In this document: piece by piece, positions 37,336-46,774 of the stretch
Position numbering within the stretch: position 1 is the stretch's first letter
How the letters are laid out: each line of letters begins with the position of its first letter
Origin: Marichromatium gracile
GTDB taxonomy: Bacteria > Pseudomonadota > Gammaproteobacteria > Chromatiales > Chromatiaceae
DNA length: 64,000 bases
NCBI RefSeq assembly: GCF_004343155.1
Contig: NZ_SMDC01000011.1
Location: 1-64,000 of the forward strand
Direction: 5' to 3'
Translations under genes and position numbers: made by a program
The notes under the pieces: generated by a model
Seen by the model: the letters and a program-made list of their open reading frames with translations, nothing else
Databases searched by the model: none
Told to the model about the DNA's origin: nothing

Positions 37336-37366
37336 CCCCGGCGACGCGCACCGCGCATCGCCGGGG
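37336..37366. terminator. Bidirectional hairpin between convergent genes
   Basis: CCCCGGCGA (37336-37344) and TCGCCGGGG (37358-37366) form a perfect 9-bp stem, with further CGCG pairing in the loop. It lies just after sppA and just after the end of the convergent unknown gene, so it can end both transcripts. It is GC-rich without a T-tract. Confidence 0.6.
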
Positions 37367-37376
37367 CAGACCGCGA

Positions 37377-37988
37377 TCAGTTGCCCAGCGCCTCCTCGAT
37401 CGCATCGAAGTCGAGCTGCTTGAGATAGTCCTCGAGCGCGCCCTTGTCATCCAGCCCCGTCCCCTGGGCCTGGACCACCAGCCGACTGCCGACCATCAGG
37501 GTGATCTCGTAGTCGCGCGTGCCGGAGGCGTGTTCGACCATGCCGCGATGGCCGGCGAGGGCATAGGGTTTGAGCTCGGGGTTGCCCTGCATCATCATCG
37601 GCATCGACAGCGCCATGGTCAGCATCGGCATCATCGGCGAGTCGGCCATCAGGCTGAGCGTCAGGTCGCTGCCGTCCTCGCGATAGTAGCGACGGCTCAG
37701 GTGGGTACCGGTGATCATGCTCGCCATGCCGCCGGACTCGGCCACCGCCTCATCGGCCTGCCAGCCGGAGAGCGGCTCGGGCAGCAGTTCGAGCAGGCCC
37801 GCGCTGATCTTCTCCTGGACCTCGGCGATGGCCGCCTCGAGGTGACCGATGGCCCCGCGCAGGGCGCCGTCCTCGTAGGCCGTCTCGGCCGCCTCGATCT
37901 GCTCGATCACCGGGTCGGCGGCGGCACTCGCCGTCAGGGGCAGGCCGAGGGCGAGGAGGGCGGCGTACAGCGGGCTGGTTTGTTTCAT
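37377..37988 (-). CDS. Secreted protein of unknown function
   Basis: A 203-residue exported protein. The signal peptide is LYAALLALGLPLTASAAA. A helical region (about 25-62, IEAAETAYEDGALRGAIGHLEAA) is followed by LLPEPLSGWQADEA, and a methionine-rich stretch ADSPMMPMLTMALSMPMMMQ near 115-134. A beta-rich part ends in a short acidic helix. Homologues I recall are annotated only as hypothetical. The Met-rich tract could bind copper(I) or be a hydrophobic interface; neither is shown. It is monocistronic between terminator-like sites. Confidence 0.75.
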   Translation of the reverse strand: MKQTSPLYAALLALGLPLTASAAADPVIEQIEAAETAYEDGALRGAIGHLEAAIAEVQEKISAGLLELLPEPLSGWQADEAVAESGGMASMITGTHLSRRYYREDGSDLTLSLMADSPMMPMLTMALSMPMMMQGNPELKPYALAGHRGMVEHASGTRDYEITLMVGSRLVVQAQGTGLDDKGALEDYLKQLDFDAIEEALGN

Positions 37989-38056
37989 GCGATGGTCTCC
38001 ATGGCGTGTTTCGCCACCCGATTATCCACCGAACCCGTGTCGTCGGCAGCCCTCCG

Positions 38057-38935
38057 TCAGACCTCGCCCGTTCGCATCCGCCCGGCCCAGTCGCGCGCGA
38101 ACTGCCAGGCGGTGCGCCCGCTGCGCGAGCCGCGGCGCAGCGCCCATTGCAGTGCGGCGCGTTCGATCTCGGGCCAGTCCTCGTTCAACCCAGCGTGCTC
38201 CAACCGTTCCAGCCAGTGGCGCACCACCGCCAGGTACTGCGTCTGGCTGAAGGGGTGGAAGGAGACCCACAGTCCGAAGCGATCGGACAGCGAGATCTTC
38301 TCCTCGACCGATTCGCCCTGGTGCAGCTCGCCGTCGACCACCCGCGCCTCGCGGTTCTCGGAGTGGAACTCGGGCAGCAGGTGGCGGCGGTTGGAGGTGG
38401 CGTAGATCAGCAGGTTCTCGGGGGTGGCGGCGATCGAGCCGTCGAGCGCGGCCTTGAGCGCCTTGTAGCTCGACTCGCCGGGCTCGAAGGAGAGGTCGTC
38501 GCAGAACAGGATGAAGCGCTCGGGGCGATCGCGGATCAGCGCGAGGATGTCGGGCAGCTGCAGCAGGTCGTCACGGTCGACCTCGATCAGCCGCAGGCCC
38601 TGTTCGCGCAGCGCATTGAACACGGCCTTGACCAGCGATGACTTGCCGGTGCCGCGCGAGCCCCACAGCAGCACATTGTTGGCGCTGCGCCCGGCGAGAA
38701 ACTGCTCGGTGTTGCGCAGGATCTCCTGCTTCTGCCGCTCCAGGCAGAGCAGGTCGTCGAGCGCGAGCCGGTGCGGCGCGGGCAATGCCTGCAACTCGCC
38801 GCCGTGGTCGCCGCGCCGGCGCCAGAGGTAGGCGTGGGCCGACCAGTCGGGTGTCGGGGTGTGGGGGACGAGCACCCGCTCGAGACGATCGATCAGGGTC
38901 TCGGCACGGGCGAAGAGGTGTTCGAGTTCGGACAT
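38057..38935 (-). CDS. DUF815-family AAA+ ATPase
   Basis: A 292-residue ATPase with Walker A WGSRGTGKSSLVKAVF, Walker B RFILFCDDLSFE, a sensor YATSNRRHLLPEF and the family hallmark ISLSDRFGLWVSFHPFSQ. The role of the family is unknown. Two close ATGs exist (38941 and 38935); AGGA spacing favours the second (MSELEHLF). It lies downstream of ettA, separated by two hairpins. Confidence 0.88.
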   Translation of the reverse strand: MSELEHLFARAETLIDRLERVLVPHTPTPDWSAHAYLWRRRGDHGGELQALPAPHRLALDDLLCLERQKQEILRNTEQFLAGRSANNVLLWGSRGTGKSSLVKAVFNALREQGLRLIEVDRDDLLQLPDILALIRDRPERFILFCDDLSFEPGESSYKALKAALDGSIAATPENLLIYATSNRRHLLPEFHSENREARVVDGELHQGESVEEKISLSDRFGLWVSFHPFSQTQYLAVVRHWLERLEHAGLNEDWPEIERAALQWALRRGSRSGRTAWQFARDWAGRMRTGEV

Positions 38936-38956
38936 GGGCATTCCTGGGGTGTGCGA

Positions 38957-38978
38957 CGCCCGCCCGGGTGGGCGGGCG
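38957..38978. terminator. Hairpin upstream of the DUF815 gene
   Basis: CGCCCGCCC and GGGCGGGCG pair as a perfect 9-bp stem around GGGT. It is the second of two GC-rich hairpins between ettA and the DUF815 gene, 22 bp before the latter's start. It may be part of its leader. Confidence 0.4.
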
Positions 38979-39003
38979 CCCGGTGTCGGATCTGCCCGGA
39001 CGA

Positions 39004-39027
39004 CCGGCGCCGTTGTGGCGGCGCCGG
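39004..39027. terminator. Hairpin after ettA
   Basis: CCGGCGCC (39004-39011) and GGCGCCGG (39020-39027) form a perfect 8-bp stem with an 8-nt loop, 6 bp beyond the ettA stop on the minus strand. It is the likely ettA terminator, though without a T-tract. Confidence 0.5.
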
Positions 39028-39033
39028 GGCGGG

Positions 39034-40701
<1,668 letters not shown>

Positions 40702-40866
40702 GAGGTCCTTGCGGTCGTTGTCGAGAGTCGGGTGATGGTCCGGGCGCGGTGGGGCGCCCGGGCCGAGGTGTTGCGCCCCGGACGAGGCACTCATTCTGCG
40801 CTGGCACCCGGGAAAAGTCCAAGCGCAGACGACCGCTCGCGACCGCTGTCCCGAGGAGTGAACGCG

Positions 40867-41400
40867 ATGGCAGTAGCAACCCCGCCGGTACTCGGCTTCG
40901 TCGCCCCCAGCGGCAGCGGCAAGACCACCCTGCTGTGTCGGCTGTTGCCGCTGCTGCGCGCGCGCGGGCTGCGGGTGGGCTGTCTCAAGCACGCTCATCA
41001 CCGCTTCGAGGTCGATCATCCCGGCAAGGACAGCTTCGAGCTGCGCGCGGCCGGCGCCGAGCAGGTGCTGGTGGCCTCGCGCCGGCGCTGGGCGCTGATG
41101 GTCGAGACTCCGGAGGCGGACGCCGATCCCGATCTCGACACCCTGCTCGCGCGGCTCGATCCGAGCGGTCTCGACCTGGTGCTGGTCGAGGGTTTCAAGC
41201 ATGCCGACTATGCCAAGATCGAGGTCCATCGCAGCGCGCTCGGACTCGCGCCGCTCTATCCCGAGGACCCGGCGATCATCGCCGTGGCCAGCGACCGGCC
41301 TTCACTGCCGGCCCCGGCGCCGCCCCGGCTCGCGCTCGACGACCCGGAGGCAATCGCCGGGTTCGTGCTCGAGTGGTTGGCCGGGCTGGGGGGGCGGTGA
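40867..41400 (+). CDS. mobB: Molybdopterin-guanine dinucleotide biosynthesis adapter MobB
   Basis: A 177-residue GTP-binding protein that assists MobA in attaching GMP to molybdopterin. The P-loop is [13 protein letters not shown] (11-23). [24 protein letters not shown] and [19 protein letters not shown] are MobB signatures. The upstream GAGTGAACGCG gives a modest ribosome-binding site. It implies a molybdenum-cofactor enzyme elsewhere in the genome. It converges on the GGDEF-EAL gene with a 15-bp gap. Confidence 0.93.
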   Translation: MAVATPPVLGFVAPSGSGKTTLLCRLLPLLRARGLRVGCLKHAHHRFEVDHPGKDSFELRAAGAEQVLVASRRRWALMVETPEADADPDLDTLLARLDPSGLDLVLVEGFKHADYAKIEVHRSALGLAPLYPEDPAIIAVASDRPSLPAPAPPRLALDDPEAIAGFVLEWLAGLGGR

Positions 41401-41415
41401 ACGGGGCAGGTCGGG

Positions 41416-44289
41416 TCAGCGCAGGTACTGACGCGCGAACTCGGCGGTCGGCAGTGGACGGCTGAACAGATAGCCCTGGTAGGCGTCGCAGCCGGCCTGA
41501 CGCAGGAAGTCGCGCTGGGCCTCGGTCTCGACGCCCTCGGCGAGCACCCGCAGGTTGAGGTTGCGTGCCATGGCGATGATGGTCGCGGCGATCTCGGCAT
41601 CGTTGCGGTCCTCGGGGATGCCCTGGACGAAGCTCTTGTCGATCTTGAGCTTGTCGATCGGCAGCCGCTTGAGATAGGCCAGCGAGGAGTAGCCGGTGCC
41701 GAAGTCGTCGATCGAGAGCGCGATGCCGAGCGCGCGCAACGCCTCGAGGATCTCCATCCCGCGTCGGTTGTGCTGCATGATGGTGCTCTCGGTGAGCTCC
41801 AGCTCGAGGCGTTCGGGGGAGAGACCGGAGGCGGTCAGCTCGCGATCGACATGGAGCGCCAGGTCGGGCTGAGCGAACTGGTGACTGGAGATGTTGACAG
41901 CCAGGGTCAGCGGCGGGGCGCCGGCGTCGATCCAGTCCTGGAGCTGGCGACAGGCGGTGGCCAGTACCCAGGCGCCGAGCGGGATGATCAGCCCGGTCTC
42001 CTCGGCCAGGGGGATGAAACGGTCGGGCGGGATCAGCTCGCCGTCCGGGGTCTCCCAGCGCACCAGCGCCTCGATCCCGGTGAGCCGGGTGGTGTGCATG
42101 TCGACCTGGGGCTGGTAGTGCAGTACCAGCTCCTCGCGCTCGAGCGCGCGCCTGAGGCGTGATTCGAGCGAGAGTCGCGCGTTGGCGGCGCGGGTGAGCG
42201 ATTCGGTGTAGTAGCGGTAGGTATTGCGCCCCTGCGCCTTGGCCTGGTACATCACGGTGTCGGCGTTGCGCAGCAGTTGGGTGGTATCGGTGCCGTTTTC
42301 CGGGTAGAGGCTGATGCCGATGCTGGCGCCGAGATAGATCTCGCGTCCGCCGGAGAGACGGAAGGGCTCGGCCATCAGATCGATGATCTGCTGGGCGAGG
42401 TTGCCGGCCTCGTCGGGGCGCTCGATCGACTCGAGCAACAGCACGAACTCGTCGCCGCCGAGCCGCGCCAGGGTGTCCTCGGCGCGGATGCGCGCGCGCA
42501 TCCGCGCGGCGACGGCCTGCAGCAGTTCGTCGCCGACCGGGTGGCCGAGGCTGTCGTTGACGTTCTTGAAGCGGTCAAGGTCGATGAACAGCACCGCGAC
42601 CTTGCTGCGCTCGCGCTCGGCGCGGTGGATGGCGTGTTCCAGGCGCGAGAGCAGCAGCAGCCGGTTGGGCAGGTCGGTGAGCGCGTCATAGTGGGCGAGG
42701 TGTTCGAGCCGGGCCTCGGACTGCTTGACCTGACTGATGTCGGAGAAGATGCCGACATAGTTGGTGGTGGCGCCGCGCTCGTCACGCACCCGGCTGATGG
42801 TGAGCCAGGCGGGAAAGATCTCGCCGTTGCGCCGACGGTTCCAGATCTCGCCCTGCCAGTGTCCGGTCTGCAGGATCGAGGCCCACATCGCCTGGTAGAA
42901 CTGACGTTCGTGTCGGCCTGATTTCAACAGGTTCGGGGCATGCCCCAGCGCCTCATCCTCGTGATAGCCGCTGATCTCGGTGAACGCCTGGTTGACCGCG
43001 ATCAGCCGATCGCCTCTGGCGTTCGAGACCATGATCCCTTCATGGGTGTTGTCGAGTACCGCAGCGGCCAGCCGCAACCGCTCCTGGTCGCGCAGCCGCT
43101 CGGTGATGTCCTGGCCGACGCCGGCGATACCGATCACCGCTCCCTGCTTGTCGCGCACCGGGACGCCGTTGTAGCGATAGCTGCGAATCCCATTGACGGT
43201 TCGGGTGCGTCCCTCGATTTCGCAATAGCCCTGTTCGAGCGCGGCCTGGATGGCGCGTCTGAGCCTGGGGGCGTCGGTGTCGACGAACAGCCGCTCGATC
43301 GGCAGTTGGCGCAGGGCCTCGGCCGTATATCCGGTCTCGGCCTCGACGCGCTTGTTCCACCACAGCAGCCGGCCTTCGAGATCGACCATGTAGAGGGTGT
43401 CGCGTACTGCCTCGGTGATGGCGCGGCTCTCGCCATAGGCGCGCAGCAGTTCCTGTTGCGCGCGCTTGGGTTCGGTGATGTCGCGCACCGACTCGATGGC
43501 ACCGACGATGACGCCCGCGCCGTCGCGCAGCGGCGAGGCCACCGAGCGCAGATAGATCCCCTGAGCCTGGCCGATATGGGTGTTGAAGACCTCGGCGGTG
43601 AGCTGGTCGCCCTCCAGGCGCTGGAGGTTTTGATAGTGCTCGGGGTGGTGGTCGTCGGGGGCGAGGATGAGGTCGACCAGCAGCGCGCGGCGCTCGCCGT
43701 AGAAGGCCTTGGCATAGGCCTGGTCGCCCTGGCCGATGATCTGCTGACTGGCGATCCCGGTCATGCGCTCGACGGCGAGGTTCCAGACGATCACCCGGCC
43801 CTGGGTGTCGATGGCGAAGGTGGCGTCGGGGAGGAAATTGATGATATCGGTCATGCGCCGCTCCGAGGCGCGCAGTGCCTCCTGGGCGCGGGCGCGCTCG
43901 GTGATGTGGCCGTATTCACGCAGCGCCCGTTCGAGCAGGCGGGGCATCTGGGTGAAGGTCTCGGGTGACTTGACCACATAGTCGAGTGCGCCGGCCTTCA
44001 TCGCCTGTACCGCCATCTGCTCGTCGCCCTGACTGGTCATCACCAGCACCGGATAGCGGATGTCTTGCACCGCGCCGGGGAGCAGTTCGTAGGCCTTGCC
44101 GTCGACCAGGTTGAGGTCGGCGACCACCGCATCCGGTGGCTGCTGCGCGATCGCCTGCAGGGCCTCGGCCAGGGTCTGGGCCACGCGTGGATCGGCGAAC
44201 TGCTCACTGTCCTCGAGCGCGCGCGCGACCGCCTCGGCATGCGCCGGGTCGTCCTCGACGATCAGCACGGAGATCGGTGTTGGGGGCAT
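41416..44289 (-). CDS. Response regulator with PAS, GGDEF and EAL domains (c-di-GMP signalling)
   Basis: A 957-residue protein. The receiver domain (about 5-125) starts SVLIVEDDPAHAEAVARAL, with the phospho-acceptor in VVADLNLVDG. Three PAS/PAC sensor modules follow (about 140-520). The diguanylate cyclase domain has intact GGDEF at 611-615 (LARLGGDEFVLL). The phosphodiesterase domain has EALVRW at 740-745. Both motifs look intact, so it could make or break c-di-GMP depending on input. It lies 6 bp downstream of the stand-alone receiver, and both receivers share the EDDPAHAE start, suggesting duplication or a common kinase. Confidence 0.93.
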   Translation of the reverse strand: MPPTPISVLIVEDDPAHAEAVARALEDSEQFADPRVAQTLAEALQAIAQQPPDAVVADLNLVDGKAYELLPGAVQDIRYPVLVMTSQGDEQMAVQAMKAGALDYVVKSPETFTQMPRLLERALREYGHITERARAQEALRASERRMTDIINFLPDATFAIDTQGRVIVWNLAVERMTGIASQQIIGQGDQAYAKAFYGERRALLVDLILAPDDHHPEHYQNLQRLEGDQLTAEVFNTHIGQAQGIYLRSVASPLRDGAGVIVGAIESVRDITEPKRAQQELLRAYGESRAITEAVRDTLYMVDLEGRLLWWNKRVEAETGYTAEALRQLPIERLFVDTDAPRLRRAIQAALEQGYCEIEGRTRTVNGIRSYRYNGVPVRDKQGAVIGIAGVGQDITERLRDQERLRLAAAVLDNTHEGIMVSNARGDRLIAVNQAFTEISGYHEDEALGHAPNLLKSGRHERQFYQAMWASILQTGHWQGEIWNRRRNGEIFPAWLTISRVRDERGATTNYVGIFSDISQVKQSEARLEHLAHYDALTDLPNRLLLLSRLEHAIHRAERERSKVAVLFIDLDRFKNVNDSLGHPVGDELLQAVAARMRARIRAEDTLARLGGDEFVLLLESIERPDEAGNLAQQIIDLMAEPFRLSGGREIYLGASIGISLYPENGTDTTQLLRNADTVMYQAKAQGRNTYRYYTESLTRAANARLSLESRLRRALEREELVLHYQPQVDMHTTRLTGIEALVRWETPDGELIPPDRFIPLAEETGLIIPLGAWVLATACRQLQDWIDAGAPPLTLAVNISSHQFAQPDLALHVDRELTASGLSPERLELELTESTIMQHNRRGMEILEALRALGIALSIDDFGTGYSSLAYLKRLPIDKLKIDKSFVQGIPEDRNDAEIAATIIAMARNLNLRVLAEGVETEAQRDFLRQAGCDAYQGYLFSRPLPTAEFARQYLR

Positions 44290-44295
44290 AGGATG

Positions 44296-44736
44296 TCAAC
44301 CGGGATAGCGGTTCCAGGCCAGCCAGTAGTGCCCGAGCGAGTCGAACAGCCGGGCGAAGGCATCGTAGTCGGCCGGCTTCACCAGATAACTGCTGGCCTG
44401 GTTGGAATAGGCGCCCTGGACATCGGGGTCGGCCGCCGAGGTGGTCAGGACCACGACCGGGATGCGCCGGAGCTGATCGTCGGCCTTGATCCGACGCAGT
44501 ACCTCGAGCCCCTCGACCTTGGGCAGACGCAGATCGAGGAGGATGAGGTCGGGACGTGGGCTGCTCTCGGGGTCGCTGAAGCGGCCCTGACGGAACAGGT
44601 AGTCGAGCGCGGCCTGACCGTCCTCGACATGTTCCAACCGCGCCGGTAGTGCATTGGACTCGAGTCCGCGTCGGGTGATCTCGGCGTGTGCCGGATCGTC
44701 CTCGACCAGCAGCACCGAGAGTGTCTGTTCTTGCAT
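44296..44736 (-). CDS. Stand-alone receiver-domain response regulator (Rcp1-like)
   Basis: A 146-residue CheY-like protein of a receiver domain only. The acidic pocket is in LLVEDDPAHAE, the phospho-acceptor in LILLDLRLPKVEGLEVL, then PVVVLTTSAADPD and the conserved lysine in YLVKPADYDAF. This longer, phytochrome-kinase-associated type usually takes its phosphate from soluble PAS or GAF histidine kinases like the one at 46775-49357. GGAGG lies upstream of the ATG on the minus strand. Confidence 0.92.
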   Translation of the reverse strand: MQEQTLSVLLVEDDPAHAEITRRGLESNALPARLEHVEDGQAALDYLFRQGRFSDPESSPRPDLILLDLRLPKVEGLEVLRRIKADDQLRRIPVVVLTTSAADPDVQGAYSNQASSYLVKPADYDAFARLFDSLGHYWLAWNRYPG

Positions 44737-44789
44737 GGCCTCCTCCGTTGCGGTGCGCCGGCTCGGTCGCGCCGCTACTGTAGTACCGC

Positions 44790-46436
44790 TCAGCCGCCCG
44801 CGCCGAACTTGAACTGGCCGATGAGCTGGCGCAGCGTCTCGCTCAGCTGTGCCAGCTCCTGGCTGGCGGCGGCGGTGTGCTGGGCGTTGTCGGCCGACTC
44901 TTCCGAGAAGTCGGAGATCTTGATCACGCTGTGATCGATCTCGGAGGCCGCCGCCGCCTGCTCCTCGGCGGCGCTGGCGACATGGGTGTTCATGTCGCGG
45001 ATGGTGGTGATGGCGCCGCCGATCTCGGCGATCGCCTCGTGCGCCTGGCCGGCCTGCTCCAGGGTCTCGCGGGTGAGATGCTCGCCGCGATCGATGGCGG
45101 TGACCGCCTCCTGAGCGACCGCCCGCAGGTTCTGGATCATCTGTTGGATCTCGGTGGTCGAGGCCTGGGTACGGCTGGCGAGGGTGTGGACCTCGTCTGC
45201 GACCACGGCGAAGCCGCGTCCCTGTTCGCCGGCGCGTGCCGCCTCGATCGCGGCGTTGAGTGCGAGCAGGTTGGTCTGCTCGGCGATGGCGCGGATCACG
45301 TCGAGCACGCCGCCGATCGAGACGCTCTCCTCGCTGAAGCGGCGTACCGCATCGGCGGCCTGGGCGATCTCTTGGGTGAGCGTCTGGTTGGACGCCTGCA
45401 CCTTGTCGACCGTCTCGCCACCCTGGCGGGCGCTGTCGTCGGCGCTGAAGGCCGAGGCTGCTGCGTCCTCGGCGCTCTTGGCGATCTCCTTGATGGTGGC
45501 GGTCATCTCGGTGACCGCGGTGGCCACCTGCTGGATCGCGCCACGCTGGCGCTCGATGCCGTCGTTGTTGGACTGGGTGATGGTCGAGAGCTGCTCGGCG
45601 GCGGCGGCGATCTGTTCGGTGGCGCGGGCGACCGCGCCGATGGTGCGCTCGGTCTTGTCGGCGAACTCGTTGAAGCCCGCCGCCATGTCGGTGATCTCGT
45701 CGCGCCCACTGGTGTCGAGGCGCTGGGTGAGGTCGCCATCGCCCTTGGCGATCCGGTGCATCGCCCGCGCCGCCTCACCGATCGGAACGGTGATCGAGCG
45801 TGAGGTCAGCGCGATCAAGGCCATGACCAGGAGCAGCATGGCCGTGCCCAGCCCCCCCATCAGCGTGGCGTGACGCCAGAAGGCGGTGTCGACGTCGTCG
45901 ATGTAGATCCCGCTGGAGACGATCCAGCCCCAGGTCGGCTCGCGCTGGGCGAAGGTGAGTTTGGGTTCGGGATGCTCCGCGCCCGGCTTGGGCCAGACAT
46001 AGTGCACCGAGCCGCGGCCATCGCGCTCGACCTGCTCAAGCAGCTCGGCGACGAAGCGCTTGCCGTTGGCGTCGGTCTGCTGGCGTCCGTCGTTGCCGAC
46101 CAGCTCGGGTTTGATCGGGTGCATCAGCATGAAGCCGCGGCGATCACGTACCCAGAAATAGTTGTTACCGTCATAGCGCATCGTGCGCAGGGCCTCGAGC
46201 GCGCTGCGTTCGGCCTCTGCGCGGGGGAGTTCACCGGCCTCGGCGAGTCCCTGGTAGTGCTTGACGACGCTATGCGCGGTCTCGACCAGTTTCTGGACCT
46301 GGGTGAACTTCTCCTGCACCAGGATCGACCTCACCTCGAACAGTGCCAGCGCGACCCCGGCGATGATCCCGAACAGCACCAGGGCCGAGAGCATCAATAG
46401 ACGCTGCTTGATGGTGAGTGACCGCATCAGCTTCAT
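44790..46436 (-). CDS. Methyl-accepting chemotaxis protein with Cache sensor
   Basis: A 548-residue chemoreceptor. TM1 lies at about 12-33. The periplasmic single Cache domain (about 35-188) has [17 protein letters not shown] and [17 protein letters not shown]2 lies at about 190-212 and is followed by HAMP. The signalling domain has the tip [31 protein letters not shown]. There is no CheR-docking pentapeptide at the end (FKFGAGG). The ligand is unknown; single Cache domains often sense small carboxylates. GAGG precedes the ATG. Confidence 0.94.
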   Translation of the reverse strand: MKLMRSLTIKQRLLMLSALVLFGIIAGVALALFEVRSILVQEKFTQVQKLVETAHSVVKHYQGLAEAGELPRAEAERSALEALRTMRYDGNNYFWVRDRRGFMLMHPIKPELVGNDGRQQTDANGKRFVAELLEQVERDGRGSVHYVWPKPGAEHPEPKLTFAQREPTWGWIVSSGIYIDDVDTAFWRHATLMGGLGTAMLLLVMALIALTSRSITVPIGEAARAMHRIAKGDGDLTQRLDTSGRDEITDMAAGFNEFADKTERTIGAVARATEQIAAAAEQLSTITQSNNDGIERQRGAIQQVATAVTEMTATIKEIAKSAEDAAASAFSADDSARQGGETVDKVQASNQTLTQEIAQAADAVRRFSEESVSIGGVLDVIRAIAEQTNLLALNAAIEAARAGEQGRGFAVVADEVHTLASRTQASTTEIQQMIQNLRAVAQEAVTAIDRGEHLTRETLEQAGQAHEAIAEIGGAITTIRDMNTHVASAAEEQAAAASEIDHSVIKISDFSEESADNAQHTAAASQELAQLSETLRQLIGQFKFGAGG

Positions 46437-46774
46437 GCCTGTACCTCTGTCGTCTTGCGTGCGTTGCTATGCTTTGTCGTCAGTGAAGGAATCACTGGCG
46501 GGGTAATCGTTGCAAGGTGCCGTGGTCGTCGGCCGACCTGTCCGTCGACACCGTCGCCGTCTCGTGCCCTGCCTTAGGAATGGACGCAGGTGATGCCTTA
46601 ATCAATCGTTCCCGTTCGGGAAATCATCGGCGGATGTCGACGGCTTCACCGAAATCCTCCGGCCCTGTGCACCCCCCTTGGCCGACTTGCAGCTGTCCTG
46701 TCAGCGCCGGCGTCGACACCCCAGTGGCCGGGGTGTGTCACCCCCGGCTTGTTGTCTCCAGCGAGGTGGATGGA
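46437..46774. other. Divergent intergenic region between chemoreceptor and histidine kinase
   Basis: 338 bp without a convincing gene. It holds CAGTGA/TCACTG (46481-46486/46492-46497), TTCCCG-TT-CGGGAA (46609-46622, operator-like), and a 7-bp hairpin ACACCCC/GGGGTGT (46716-46736) shortly before the kinase start. The histidine kinase frame is open through part of it, but the family-like start lies at 46775. No promoter stands out. Confidence 0.4.
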
